DNA of 64,000 bases from Lineus longissimus (GCF_910592395.1 NC_088310.1:7883501-7947500), one strand, 5' to 3'. Positions 37,690 to 49,038 are shown, counted from the stretch's first letter. Program-made: numbers and translations. Notes: generated by a model from the letters alone, not told the origin.

Positions 37690-37998
37690 CTTGAATCTGC
37701 CAAGAGCTGAACCAAGCTGCGATGCGTTCTGCCTTGTGATGGCTTCAAGTTCTGCGGCCAGGGCGTCCATATCACCATCAACGGAGTCCTTGCTCTTCTG
37801 ATAGTCGCGGCTACTCTGAGCGGCTTGTTCCCTGTCCTGTAGCAAGTTGTTGACACGCCCGAGCGTCTCGTCGTAGTCATCTTGTAGCGCTTTGATGACG
37901 GGGTCGCGGAGGGATGGATCGTGTTGAGTCAGCGCACGATGTTTGGCTAACATGTCTTCCAGCATTGGCTCCTTCCTCTCTATCGCCTCCTTCAAAGC
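37690..37998 (-). CDS. Exon 32, last exon of block 1, 103 codons
   Basis: Phase 0/0; acceptor TTTCAG, donor AAG|GTAGGA. Encodes 'ALKEAIERKEPMLEDML', 'LGRVNNLLQDREQ' and ends 'QLGSALGRFK'. The phase-0 donor can join exon 33 (short form) or exon 34 (long form) without frame change. The next intron is 10.6 kb to exon 33, or 18.8 kb to exon 34. Confidence 0.86.
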
Positions 37999-38127
37999 CT
38001 GAAATGAAGATGAACCCTTTAATAGCCATTCCTTGTACCTAAAATTTTATCACCCTTGTGTACATGTTCACTCTTGTAGACATGTTCACCCTTGCGCTGC
38101 TCCTGAATTCATAAAGTAAGACCTCAC

Positions 38128-38304
38128 CTTGAGTCTATCCTTCTCAAGGTCAGCAGCGTCGGAGTGTAACTTGGCGGGGCGGTCAGCGATGTCCTTGACC
38201 TCGGCCTGCTCATGGCGTAACCAATCACGGAAGTCTGCCTTCATCTTGCCAACGTTCTCCCACTCCTTTACAAGATTCTGGAGTTGCTCCAACCGATCGT
38301 TGAC
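38128..38304 (-). CDS. Exon 31, spectrin repeat part, 59 codons
   Basis: Phase 0/0; donor AAG|GTGAGG. Encodes 'LEQLQNLVKEWENVGKMK', 'FRDWLRHEQAEVKD' and ends 'DLEKDRLK'. Confidence 0.84.
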
Positions 38305-38835
38305 CTGAAATGAGATGCAAACCAATGTCACTTTGTGACACAAATGGATGGATGATCTATGGATGAGGTTCAATACCATGCCAACTTCTTCAGAAGACCC
38401 AGAGGTGATGATGCCGTTTATGTAGCCAGTTTCGTTAGCAGTTCATTGATGTACTGTCGATGCCATGACATCCTGATGCAAAGATGAAGAGACTGAGGTG
38501 GTTTTGTCCATCACAGAAACTCAAGCTTGCACCAACCTCCAGGGTACTGTCGAAGGTACCAGGGTCTGGATGGTTGGATGTCATGTCTTGATATGACCAG
38601 AAGACGGGGGACCTGCTCCTTCACGCCAAGAGAGAAACAGCTGTACCTGATATCATCAAGAAAGCAGGGAGACCCAATGGCCTCAGGGCTATGGGACATG
38701 ATGATGATGACAACCAGAAAGTTTCCTTCCTCTACCACCACCATAGTAATGCTGGCAGTGTAAGCCTACCCCTGACAAGACCAACTCGCCAGACCTGGAA
38801 CTTTGCCCACTGTCCCTTCTGCGACCGAAACTTAC

Positions 38836-39003
38836 CCTGTCGATATTATCCTGTACAGTCGCGTTGACGCCATCAGCTCTCCTTGCCAGAGGCGAATCAT
38901 TCTTGTCCAACTGATCCAAGCTCTCCATGCTGCCGACGTTCTCGCACTGATGGGCAGCATTGGCAAGGTCCTGCTTGTAGCCCTGTAACTTCTGAAGCAT
39001 CTC
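38836..39003 (-). CDS. Exon 30, spectrin repeat part, 56 codons
   Basis: Phase 0/0; donor AGG|GTAAGT. Encodes 'EMLQKLQGYKQDLANAA' and 'ARRADGVNATVQDNIDR'. The frame stays open for about 50 codons into the intron, so intron retention could extend it, but no motif supports that. Confidence 0.8.
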
Positions 39004-39516
39004 CTGGAAGTGGACCGATTCAAGGAAGCATTTTAAGGTTTGTCTCAAAGGGAAATAATCTATTCCATCCAAGGAAACGCTCTAAAGTTTGCCTCAAAGG
39101 GAAATATTCTACAATCCACCGATACGAGCTGTAATGGCTCTAAAACTTAAAGTCTGCTAGGCTTTTGCCTTATCAAACAGCTCAACAGACCAGAGCGAAT
39201 CCCAGATACCGGAGTGTTAAGTTCTTAGGAGCATTCACTGTTCGGGATGGGATGCTGACCAATCGAGGTCAATTTCCCCAAGGCTTCCGCTAGACTCTCA
39301 CAAAATAGGATTTTCAAATAGGAGTCCAAAATAAGTTTTGATGGGTCCCTACAACCATCTACTTTTTGTTCGAGTCAAACATGGTGTCTTCCGAAAGGAC
39401 ACAGATTCAACACAGATGGTCCTTCCGAGAGTCAAACCACGACGTCCAGTTACGAGACAGGGGCTCCGACTATGATGAAACAATACTCTTGAATCTCAAG
39501 AAGGGCGTAGATTTAC

Positions 39517-39678
39517 CTTTGTCTCGTGCATCTGTATGTGAGCATGTTCGATGGAGTCGGCCTGCGGTTTGCGCTTGCCGACCCACCAGATGGTCATATC
39601 TTGGTCCATGACTCGCTCGACCTTGTCCACGAGCTGCTGGTACTCCATCCATTTCTCAAGGATGTCTTGGAGGCGATC
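39517..39678 (-). CDS. Exon 29, spectrin repeat part, 54 codons
   Basis: Phase 0/0; acceptor TTTCTAG, donor AAG|GTAAAT. Encodes 'DRLQDILEKWMEYQQLVDKV' then 'DQDMTIWWVGKRKPQADS'. The WW pair is unusual for this rod. Confidence 0.78.
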
Positions 39679-41465
39679 CTAGAAATGAAAATGTATTGTC
39701 GATCAAACAATGGAAAAGAGGTCTTCCTTATAGAAATCCAGTGGAGACACATTATTTATTGACAAGCAGTACTTTGATCAATGCCTACCCTATTACTCTT
39801 CCAATAAGTCTTGAACGTTTTGAAATCCAGATAATAGTACGTTCGCAATGAGATGTAGAGTGGCGCTACCACGTGTCTCAACCGAGAAGGAACACAATTA
39901 AACGCTTCCATGCCGTCTTTCAAAGAGCATCAAAATTGCTGGGAAATGTTTTTTTGTTATCGTAGAGGGATCCCACGATCATTTGAAGAAAATGGCACTT
40001 ATCATCTCAACATAGCTCTTAGGCAGTACATCTCAACATAGCTCTTAGGCAATGCATTTCAACATAGGTTCAAGAAATACATCTCAACATAGGGCGTAAT
40101 ACATCTCAATATAGCCCTTGGGCAATACATCTCAACACAGATCCAAGGCATTAATCTTCAACCCAGACTGTATCCCTTGTCATCGCGGTCAAAACAAAAC
40201 ACACAAAATTATATTGTTCTGACATCAGTGTCCATAACTAGCCGCATCAAAACTCTCAAGTGACATGCATTATCCTAATCATAACAGTAGTCACCGAGCC
40301 AACACTAAGAATGCACTCATCGCGAATCCATGAATAAACTAGAAACAGTGTCCTAAAATGAATGCAACAGTATCCAAAGACAGATTAATAACAGCACATG
40401 TCATTGAGCAAAACCAACTGAAAGCAATATTGCAAATCCCAGCATCGAACTATTGACGATTGCCGGATCGAACACAGGTAAATGCAGTCCACAACATTGC
40501 CGCAAAAATCAATAAGCCAAAACAACAAATGAACAAAAAGTGCCTATATCCGCCGAAAATCGCCACTCCGCTGGACACAGGAAGTTCAAGTTGGTACACT
40601 CTTTACTTTTCTTGGCACGCGTCGAGGTCACTCTCACGGATCATTAGCCGGGGAGAATGGCGTCTCCATATGTGGTCGGATGTTCTATGGATGTATTGGC
40701 GATACCCATTCCTACTTTCTAAGTCAATAGGAAACCCGACAGGCAATATTGCAATCGGGGTACTTTATCGATATATTGACATTGACTCGATGGTTCGTTT
40801 ATTTCTAAGCTTTTGTAAACAAATGTGACGAGTGGCAAGACTGACATGGTTCACGAGTTTATACTTTTGTTGTAAAACAGGTAAAACACTAATGGGTAGC
40901 CTATCACCAGATATACCACTTCAGTAGTCACCCAAGCAAAGCGTTCAAGATACATGCCTCATTGACCAATTATCGACGAATGGAACAAAATGACTGGCTA
41001 ATGGACCATTAAACTGACTACCCCACTCCTTAACTCTTTCAAGGATGAATTCCGCTTAATATCTTTCATTCAGCACTTCAAATTTGAGTAGCAAACATTC
41101 AATCAGTGACAAAGAACAAAGAAACCAGGAGGTGTTATAACATAGTAAAACGCCAATGGATGATTCAAAGGTCGGCCGGCATGTTTCATCACCACAGAAT
41201 ATTTGGCCGAAGTTGCTAATTCTGACGCAAGTTCTCATCTGCCTGATGCCAGTGTCTATGAATTAGCCCCAACCTGGCACCCACCTCTGTGTTGGACGCA
41301 ACGATTTTCCTAACATCCTTCCACTCCCCGGAGTTATCTATTAGACTATACCCCAGCCAGATGATAGAACAACTCCATCATGATAGGTACATAAGTACAA
41401 TGTGGAGTGATACGCACTACAGCCTTGGACAAAATCCTAACAAAAAGGTACAAAATTCGACTCAC
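39679..41465. other. Intron between exons 28 and 29
   Basis: Apart from the ~30-bp array at about 40,000 nothing recognised. Confidence 0.55.
39996..40155. repeat. ~30-bp array of 'CATCTCAACATAG' units
   Basis: Five to six imperfect units around 'TACATCTCAACATAGCTCTT', in the exon 28-29 intron. Confidence 0.7.
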
Positions 41466-41642
41466 TCTGATCTGCTCGGATGTTGCCTGCAGCGCCTGGT
41501 AGCTGTCATCGAGGTTGTCCAGTTCCGTCTTGACCTCGGTCTCTAATTGCGGATGGTTATCGTTGTGTACGATCAAGTCATCACCTTTCCTGTTCTGCTT
41601 ATCAATGGTGCTCTTGTAGGCCTTCACTTCCCTCATCAATGC
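41466..41642 (-). CDS. Exon 28, spectrin repeat part, 59 codons
   Basis: Phase 0/0; acceptor TTTAAG, donor AGA|GTGAGT. Encodes 'ALMREVKAYKSTIDKQ' and 'LDDSYQALQATSEQIR'. Length does not fit the 51/55/109 scheme. Confidence 0.8.
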
Positions 41643-41765
41643 CTTAAAGACAAAACAGTTCATCAGAAAAATCATCTACCTAGTCATTATTGGCTGTTGT
41701 TGCCTGCACACCCGGTTGGATGCCTGTATGGCTGTTGCGCACCATCTTTGGTCCAGTTATATTTT

Positions 41766-42065
41766 AGAGTTTCTGTCTCCTTGACAGGCAATTTCCCAGC
41801 TGAAGAGCCCAGACTACCTAGTTTGATTTCAGAGTTTCCGTCTCATAGACTGACTGCCATTGCCCAGCTGAAGAGCCCAGACTTCCTAGTTTGATATCAG
41901 TTTCCGTCTCCTAGACTGACTGCCATTTCCCAGCTGACGAGCCCAGACTACCAAGTTTGATTTCAGAGTTTCCGTCTCCTAGACTGACTGCCATTTCCCA
42001 GCTGACGAGCCCAGACTACCTAGTTTGATTTCAGAGTTTTCTCTCCTAGATTGGTTGCCTACCAG
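41766..42065. repeat. ~68-bp tandem array, about 4.5 units
   Basis: Unit 'GAGTTTCCGTCTCCTAGACT' followed by 'GACTGCCATTTCCCAGCTGA' and 'GAGCCCAGACTACCTAGTTT'. In the exon 27-28 intron. Confidence 0.85.
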
Positions 42066-42311
42066 GGCTAAGGAGGCCAGTTTCCCTCATATCTACCCAG
42101 TAATTATTCCAGTATTTTCCCATGCAAGGCCCGTCAACACAGGATAGGGAACCGACAACTCATGTGTGACTCAACAGCAAGAGGTGCCAGATCACAGGGA
42201 TTATACCGGTTATAAACAAGATACACCAGAGTCTTTTTTAAGCTAACCCCCCTCCCCACGGCCCCTCTATGTCCTAAATCAAAGGCACGAAATCAAAATA
42301 TCTATACTTAC

Positions 42312-42479
42312 GGAATGTTTCTCGATCTGCTTCTTGCACAACTCCATGGAGCTGACGTTGAGTGCATTGTGAGACATGATCCGGAATGACATCTGTAGGA
42401 TCCACTTCTCGCAGTCCTGCAGGCCCTCTTGGTAATCGCGGTGCTCGTCGTACTCTCCCTGAAGTTTCTTCACAATCTC
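42312..42479 (-). CDS. Exon 27, cassette exon, 56 codons
   Basis: Phase 0/0; donor TCC|GTAAGT. Encodes 'YQEGLQDCEKWILQMSFR' and ends 'CKKQIEKHS'. One codon longer than the 165-bp class and without the GD loop; the supermodule begins to lose its regularity here. Confidence 0.84.
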
Positions 42480-42749
42480 CTGTAGTGACAAAATCAAGAT
42501 GAATACACCAGGTTAACATGCAGCAATCGGGAAAGATGATACACACACCGACTGCATACAGATAACGCTTGAGCGAAAGAACTGCATACCCCTTTACGAC
42601 CAGAAATGGTTTTACTGACAAAAGCTATTGCTCTGTTGCTCTCATTTGCACTGAGAGCTTAGCCAAGTAGTATCGATTCTCCTCCAATGCCAACCAGCAA
42701 GACCTGGTGGCCAGAGTACAAACTAAGAACGTTCTGACTTATGACTTAC

Positions 42750-42902
42750 ATTAGATCTCTTCTTTAGCTTATCGTAATTGTCCTTCATCTCGAAGACCGA
42801 CTGATTGAGCTCCTTGTCAGGGTGGCTGGCCTGGATCTGCTTGGCTACGTCCACCAGGTCGTCGATTTGCTTATTGTGGTAGTTGATGTCAGTTTGTGCA
42901 GC
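42750..42902 (-). CDS. Exon 26, 153-bp cassette exon, 51 codons
   Basis: Phase 0/0; acceptor CCAG, donor AAT|GTAAGT. Encodes 'AAQTDINYHNKQIDDLV' and 'EMKDNYDKLKKRSN'. Confidence 0.83.
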
Positions 42903-42956
42903 CTGGAAAAAATAAGACGTGAAAATTTAGTTACAATTCATTCTGATTAGAAATAG

Positions 42957-43226
42957 AGCAGTATCATTGTCTTAATCCGAATGGGACATTCTCTCCTACA
43001 CAGCAACCTCCACTGCATTGGAATAGTGGATTCCCCAGGGTGCCCCTGTGGACACCAGGAACCGAATCCCATCCACATCCTGCTAGACTGCAACCTCAAT
43101 GCTGCCAAGAGGACCAGTTTGGTTAGATCAAGTCAACAACACAGCAACACTCTGGGTAACCAAGAGGGAACTTCTCAAGTCGAATGCTCAGTAGGAGAAG
43201 AAGATTTCACAGGAAGTTTACTCTGA
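42957..43226 (+). pseudogene. Non-LTR retrotransposon RT C-terminal remnant
   Basis: Plus-strand frame reads 'SIIVLIRMGHSLLHSNL' then 'IGIVDSPGCPCGHQEP' and 'IHILLDC'. The G-H ... C-x-C-G ... H-x4-C pattern is characteristic of the end of LINE ORF2 proteins. A stop precedes it and the rest of the element is absent: a dead 5'-truncated fragment in the exon 25-26 intron. Confidence 0.6.
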
Positions 43227-43371
43227 GAGAAACACCTTGAGGGGAGAACATCCTTTCTGAAGATGAAGGTCAAAATGGATTCTTCTCTCGTCCTTGTTGT
43301 GAGAGAATAGAGTACTCTAAATAAACCAATGGAGGCCAGTCAGTCGCCCTATTTTCTTGACTAAGACTTAC

Positions 43372-43698
43372 CTTGTACTTATCCAGCTGCTGCTTTTTCT
43401 CCATCAGGTCCACCTTGTGCTCGGGCTCGGGAAGCAGAAGATTCTCAATGTCCAGCATCCACTTCAAGATGAGGTCGTAACTCTCCTCATACTCGTTATA
43501 CTTGATTAACGACTTCTCGAGATTCGTGCTGCAGATGTTGATGTTGCCCTGCAGGTTGTCCCAAGCTTCTTTGAGCTTGTCGATTTGCTCTTGTATTTTC
43601 TTGCGTCCCTCTGGTGTGGCATTGCGCAGGACCTTTTGGCTGAATTCGCACACTTGATTCAGCTTGCCGTGACCGTTGTCGAGATTGGCATTGATCTC
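43372..43698 (-). CDS. Exon 25, full 109-codon module
   Basis: Phase 0/0; donor AAG|GTAAGT. Carries 'VLRNATPEGRKKIQEQI', 'ILKWMLDIENLLLPEPEH' and ends 'KKQQLDKYK'. Confidence 0.87.
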
Positions 43699-44197
43699 CT
43701 GAAAAGTAAAGAAAGATTTTCAAATCCTCCACCCAAAAGCACTTCCATGTTACTTAAAGAATGGGCTCCAAACAGTTTTCCTTAAGTTTCCTTCCCCCAA
43801 AGCACTTCCAAATTATTAGAAGAGTGGGCTAACATTTTCCTTGCTTTTCAACTTCTTCAACTTTGTGTGAATCAAAACAGATTCATTTTGGCATTACCAA
43901 TGTATGGCCCAGAAATTCATATAATGAAGCAGCCCACACACAAGCAATTCTTGTTGCCACGACCTGCAATCATGTGACAAAACTTGCCCATTTGCGGTGT
44001 TTATCACCAGAGCCTGTGATGAGAATCATTGATCACAGAATCCAGCAGTCAAAGTCAAACCCAGCGTTTCCTGGCTTTACCTGCACACGAGAGGTCTTGT
44101 CACACACAGCAGGGTTCAATCGCATGTCACAGCAATTAAAATCTCTGGTCTGTGCAGCGCTTTAGCTGCCAGGCATCTACATCAACCAAGAACTCAC

Positions 44198-44362
44198 CCT
44201 GACAGAGTCTATCCTGCCTTCGATCTCCTGCCAATCGCCGGACGTATCGTGGCACTTCAGGAGCTGATCGGCGGTGCCCTCTAGCCACTGGGCGCAGTCG
44301 GCGTATGCGATCTCGTACGCTCGCTGGTCCTTGACCGCCTGTTCCATTTGACTGGTCAGGTC
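44198..44362 (-). CDS. Exon 24, 165-bp cassette exon, 55 codons
   Basis: Phase 0/0; donor AGG|GTGAGT. Encodes 'YADCAQWLEGTADQLLKC' and 'HDTSGDWQEIEGRIDSVR'. The C.D.SGD signature is intact. Confidence 0.84.
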
Positions 44363-44558
44363 CTGAAATCATGAAAGACAAGGATGAAGATTTCCAGTTT
44401 AAAATCTTTTACAAGTTATACTGACGCAGCTGAAATCGATGATTTTAAAATTCCTGATTCTGTGTGATAGTGCACTTAGAATGAAAAGGCAGGTACTGAT
44501 AGATTATCATAATAATTATAACAGTTGTTTTTTGTACAATCTCATCTGCTTTTCATGC

Positions 44559-44758
44559 CATATGCGACCTGTCACAGTAAAACCAGGCGCATGTTGCTCT
44601 GAGCTTGGCAGGTTGAGACAGACTGGTTGTTCATTTCCCTGATGTCTCCCTCTTGTGAAATCAGAGTACATCAATTTCTTCCAATTATCTCCTGGTGTCA
44701 TTTTGCCTCATCTTTAGTGCAACATGGGCCACGTCTTGCTGTGACGGGTCACATATGC
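44559..44758 (+). mobile_element. Palindromic-end MITE (GTGACCCGTCACAG), copy 2
   Basis: Inverted ends CATATGCGACCTGTCACAGT and (inverted) CATATGTGACCCGTCACAGC enclose about 160 bp without coding potential. Intron upstream (transcriptionally) of exon 24. Confidence 0.65.
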
Positions 44759-45536
44759 TAAATACTTCACGATTTGACATTCGACCAAGTGCAAATGAGG
44801 TGCAAAAAACTCCTACACAAGACGTCTTCCTTTCAACAATCCGTGCCAACTCTGCCATGCAGTTCTTCCCAAAGCTTCATCTAATCCAAAGGCACAATAC
44901 CTGTTGTGCACTAATTAAACTCTGAGTGATCTAAGTCAAACACCAGACTGCCCCAGCTATAATTTCTCAATGTACAAGATTCAATTTTTCAATGTCTTAC
45001 TACTATCTCTCAGGCAGGCTTTATGAGATCAATAGCAATATTTACAGTAATCTAATATTTTGATATCTTGGAAGCAATGCTGTTATAAAAGCATGCATGA
45101 TAAACGATTTCAATGGGATTCGTTTCAGACATAAAGGCTGTCTCAAAACAGACGCAAGAACCAAAAAACTCCTGATATATGATACAGTGACGTCATTCTA
45201 ATAGGCGACACTGATTTTCATTAGGGTACACCTCAATGACTTCAAAACTCAGACAAAATTTACTGTCTTCTCTCGGTCACACAAAGCAATACCCCAATGA
45301 CTGTCAGCATGAGCCTGGTACCCTATTAACCTAACAACATGGTCAAAGGACAGAAAATCAAAAATTAGGGGTCGGGTGGGGCTTTTTGTTATAGGCCAAA
45401 AAACTGCCATGGATCAAACAACATCGGATTTGGACTTGTTAACTAAAACAGGGTAGGGTTCAACCAAACAATAATGGTCTCCGTCAAAACAAGGAAAGAC
45501 ACAAACAAAATATATCAGTTACTTTTCAAGTTCCCA

Positions 45537-45890
45537 CTGGGAGCCGCATAGCCTGTAGTTACCACTGCTGGCTACCACGCAATAGGGCCAAGGTTCGATC
45601 CTGGTGAACACCCAGGATTGTATGAACCGGCATGGCTTTCCAGAAACCAGAATTCCTGACTCTTCACAACAAGTTTCAGACTAAACATGAGATGATTAAT
45701 GGGGGTCTGTCAGATGATCGAGATTAAAAGTAGTGGTCCCTTGTACATGCTGTAACGGAGTGCCTATGCCAGGGCAAGTAAAAGATCCCACCCAGGTGGA
45801 CAGTAGCCTATAGAGGACCCCATAGCTCCGAAAAACGTCCAATTGGGTTAAAGGATGGATCCTTGATAACACTAGTTTCGTACTAAAGTT
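45537..45890 (+). mobile_element. tRNA-derived SINE, family B
   Basis: 'AAGGTTCGATCCTGGTGAAC' (B box) with upstream A-box-like 'TAGCCTGTAGTTACCACTGC'; tail 'CAGGTGGACAGTAGCCTATA'. About 100 bp longer in the middle than the 49.3-kb copy. Confidence 0.6.
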
Positions 45891-46225
45891 CAATGCCTAC
45901 CCCCCTTTCTGTGACACATTTTAACCGTATCATTTGAAAACAATTAGGCATCTGCTGTGAAGTTTTGTTCATTTTCCCAAGCAAAAATGGTTCATACTAT
46001 TACAGCTATCTAAAAATCAGTACATGCATGCAAGAAAAAATATGACTTGAAAAAAAACATTTTGAAAACATGCGGCTGAAAAATAACATCAATGGATGGT
46101 GTAGCAGGCTGTGAAACAAGCTATTATTATTGTGAACAGAAACTTCAGCACATTAGTTATACCACACCAAAAGTCACTGAGCCAGCTTTTCTTTTACATC
46201 TTCCAACAGTTTTGGCATTCCAACA

Positions 46226-46495
46226 GGTGGCACTGATATTCATTAGGGTATGCATCAAAATGACGTCAAAACTGCGACAAAATTGACGTCACGTCTCTGC
46301 CAAAACACAGCAATACCCTTTCTATTCGGATTTTTTGCAAGTGAATTTAAAATTGACGTCACGTCTCTGCCAAAACACAGCAATACCCTTTCTATTCGGA
46401 TTTTTTGCAAGTGAATTTAAAATTGACGTCACGTCTCTGCCAAAACACAGCAATACCCTTTCTATTCGGATTTTTTGCAAGTGAATTTAAAGTTC
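46226..46495. repeat. 70-bp tandem triplication with TGACGTCACGTC
   Basis: 'AATTGACGTCACGTCTCTGC' starts at 46,281, 46,351 and 46,421 with nearly identical 70-bp units, preceded by a diverged leader. A related single copy lies at about 45,185-45,310, so the source is a dispersed repeat. Confidence 0.85.
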
Positions 46496-46608
46496 GAAGT
46501 TAAAATAGTTAAATTGATTGATCTCTGTGTGTTTTATGAAGAACTTTGCCTTATTTTGTGTTTTACATACACTATTCAGGGTCAAAGTGAAGACAATTCA
46601 AACTGGTG

Positions 46609-46806
46609 ATAAAAATTATTCAAAGACGCTCACTTAGGTCAATTATTTAGAAAAACGTACTAGGATCAACAAACTGAACTATTTTTTAACGAACATCAGG
46701 GCTGATTATAAAAATCATTCAAAGACGCTCACTTAGGTCAATTATTTAGAAAGACGTACTAGGATCAACCAACTCAACTATTTTTTAACGAACGTCAGGG
46801 CTGATT
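46609..46806. repeat. ~98-bp direct duplication
   Basis: Two adjacent copies sharing 'CAAAGACGCTCACTTAGGTC' and 'TTTTTTAACGAACRTCAGGG', in the intron between exon 24 and the micro-exon, ending about 150 bp from the latter. Confidence 0.8.
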
Positions 46807-46959
46807 AGGTTTGAGAAAAACTGCAAATAGACCCTGGGGGGGCCATTTTGACCAGGGGCCGATTTGACTGGTATTGCTCTGGTGACTTTTGGCTGGAGTC
46901 GGGTGAGGTAAGCTGGCCGTCAGGCGATCCATAACTGGGCCACAACGCAAACAACTTAC

Positions 46960-46971
46960 TGCTTCTGCATC
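46960..46971 (-). CDS. Probable 12-nt micro-exon (DAEA)
   Basis: A 12-base segment encoding Asp-Ala-Glu-Ala lies between a strong acceptor (gtttttgttttcacag) and a strong donor (GTAAGTTG), in phase 0 like its neighbours. It would insert four residues between exon 22 and exon 24, where other modules go directly from 51- to 55-codon exons. Seen directly: the paired signals. Inferred: that it is spliced in. Confidence 0.5.
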
Positions 46972-47851
46972 CTGTGAAAACAAAAACATTATGTGATTTA
47001 TTTGCGGTGTGAACGAACGTCAGATGGTGATCCTTATATGTACAGGACATATAAATCTACACTATCTACGGCCAGAGTTACATAAGATTCATGATGTCAC
47101 TTGCCAAGTTTTTCTCGCACGTTCTCCTCGTCACGAGCTAACTGATAAAGGTTTGATGATACAGGCTTGAAAAACCATGCGGGGGTGAAAAGTGACATAG
47201 TGAATCATATGTAGCCAGCATTTTCGAGTGAATTGTTAATTCTTCGTGTCATGCTTGCAGAGACGGTGACACATTACATGTGAAAATGTCAAGTCCCAAA
47301 ATTACATTTAATGAGAATGAAATGGTCCAGGGACCATGTGCTCTACCCGGGTAATGTAATGCATGTCATTTGTAGTGGATATGGGGAGAACAGTTTCTGG
47401 CTAGTTTCACCAGTTTTGATTCCATTGAATAATATTATTCTCTCGACTCAATGGCACAAAAGAAATTTACCAGTACTATCTAAGTATAGCATTTTGGTTA
47501 TAAAGTTGACTGAATTTCAGGGTTATTGAAGAGTGTACATGTCACATGGAAATTGGTTACCAATTTCCAAGATGGCCGCCTGGAGGCCAGAAAGTAGGAC
47601 ATATCGCGAAAAAAGAAAAACAGTCGGGGCATATTGCCCAAAGCTACCATCACACCAAGTTTTAGCCATCTAGCCCTAGCAGTGACGAAACGTGCTCCGC
47701 TAACGGACGACGGACGCCACGGTATCGTATAAGCTCCCCAGTGGTGAGCTAAAAACCTAACTTTAGAGAAATCAGCCCAGTAGTTTTTGCACAGCCACCA
47801 AAAAGGACAGTGACATTTACTTGAGGAGCAGACAATAGTCCACAGACTCAC

Positions 47852-48004
47852 CTTGGCAGTAGAGAGAAGAGACTGGTACTTGGTCGACATCTGCATCATC
47901 TCGTTGGAGACCTGAGGATCGAGACTGTTCTGGCGGATCGCCTGGGCGAGTTCGGTCAGCTTGTCCAAGTCGGGCTTGTGGTTGGAGATGTCGTCATGAA
48001 TCGT
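47852..48004 (-). CDS. Exon 22, 153-bp cassette exon, 51 codons
   Basis: Phase 0/0; acceptor CTTTAG, donor AAG|GTGAGT. Encodes 'TIHDDISNHKPDLDKL' and 'MSTKYQSLLSTAK'. Confidence 0.84.
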
Positions 48005-48049
48005 CTAAAGTACAGAAAACGTTTTGGTTTATAGTCTGATCTCAACAAC

Positions 48050-48300
48050 TATATAGGCAAACATCCCACTTTACACTTAAACCCCAGTCTTTCCTCAAAC
48101 CTTTCAGTAGAACTCAGATGAGCAGCTCAATCGGCACTACAATCTGAGCATTTCTGACCGGTATCCATTTACACCAGGATGGAGTAAGGTGAGTTTAGTG
48201 CTAGGGAAAGAGACCTGCATTGAGTCTCACAACGACAGTGGGGATCAAACCAGGGACCTCTCGACCGCTAGTTGAGAGTCCGAGCCACAACACTACAGCA
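48050..48300 (-). mobile_element. tRNA-derived SINE, family A, at the exon 21 donor
   Basis: Minus-strand copy with 'GTGGCTCGGACTCTCAAC' (A box region) and 'GGTCCCTGGTTTGATCCCC' (B box), body matching the 2.3-kb copy. Its 5' end lies within ~12 nt of the 5' splice site. Confidence 0.65.
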
Positions 48301-48308
48301 ATGCTCAC

Positions 48309-48803
48309 CTCGCACTGCCTAAAAGCCTTTTGTTTATCCTCAAGTGACGTCTGCCCGTCCTTTACCCCCTTCAAGTCTGCCTCAGCATTCCGCAACCAGC
48401 GCGCGAACTTATCCTTCTCATCTTGGTACTCCTTCCACTTCAGTACGCAATTCTCCATATTGTCCTTGGCGTCGTGGATCCCATCGCCAACCCCACCAAA
48501 CTCCTTCTTCAACTCTTCGATTTCCTTCCGTAACTTCTCCCGCTCAGCCGGTGGAAGCGAATCCATCATTTTCTCACTCAACTCCAACAATGGCTGCAGA
48601 AGTTTTGACTGTTCGCTGTCAAATTCATTACCAAAGCCGCCGAGTTTTGATATTCTTGCCTGGATATCGTGTTTGTCTCCGGTCGTGTCACTCAAGCGGC
48701 CTAATTTCTGCCGCGCCTGCTGGACATATTCCATGGCAGTGGCGTACTCTTTCTTGAATTGGTCATTGTTGGCGACTTCTGCCGAGAGCGAATCAACATT
48801 TTC
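48309..48803 (-). CDS. Exon 21, fused 165+330 exon, 165 codons
   Basis: Phase 0/0; donor GAG|GTGAGC. It joins a 55-codon part ('YVQQARQKLGRLSDTTGDK') with a 110-codon part ('LPPAEREKLRKEIEEL', 'ARWLRNAEADLKGVK'). The module signature NT..GR is lost. A tRNA-derived SINE begins within about 12 nt of its donor; reading on would give an artefactual SINE-encoded tail. Confidence 0.87.
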
Positions 48804-49038
48804 CTGGAAGATATAGATAAAGCATTAATCTGAAGGTTAAATTTCGCACTATAAAGAAACTACTCAAACGAGAAAGATTTCACAACAACTAAAGTTCTGT
48901 TTTGTTTTTCAGTTCATGATGAGGCAACAACAAATCAAATTCGATGCCAACCTGACCCTTTTTTTATTTTTTCAAAGGACAAGGGTTACTTGGAGAATCT
49001 AACCAGGTTACGTGGTTTTTTACTAGATGGTCCCTTAC

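Larger units (their letters stand above)
44363..46959. other. Intron between the micro-exon and exon 24
   Basis: Repeat-dominated: a palindromic MITE, a family-B SINE, the 70-bp triplication and the 98-bp duplication. No gene. Confidence 0.55.

Noticed and set aside
48201-48308. Extended C-terminus of exon 21 into the intron
   Set aside because: The frame after GAG|GTGAGC is SINE sequence; the canonical donor and phase continuity to exon 22 explain the locus.
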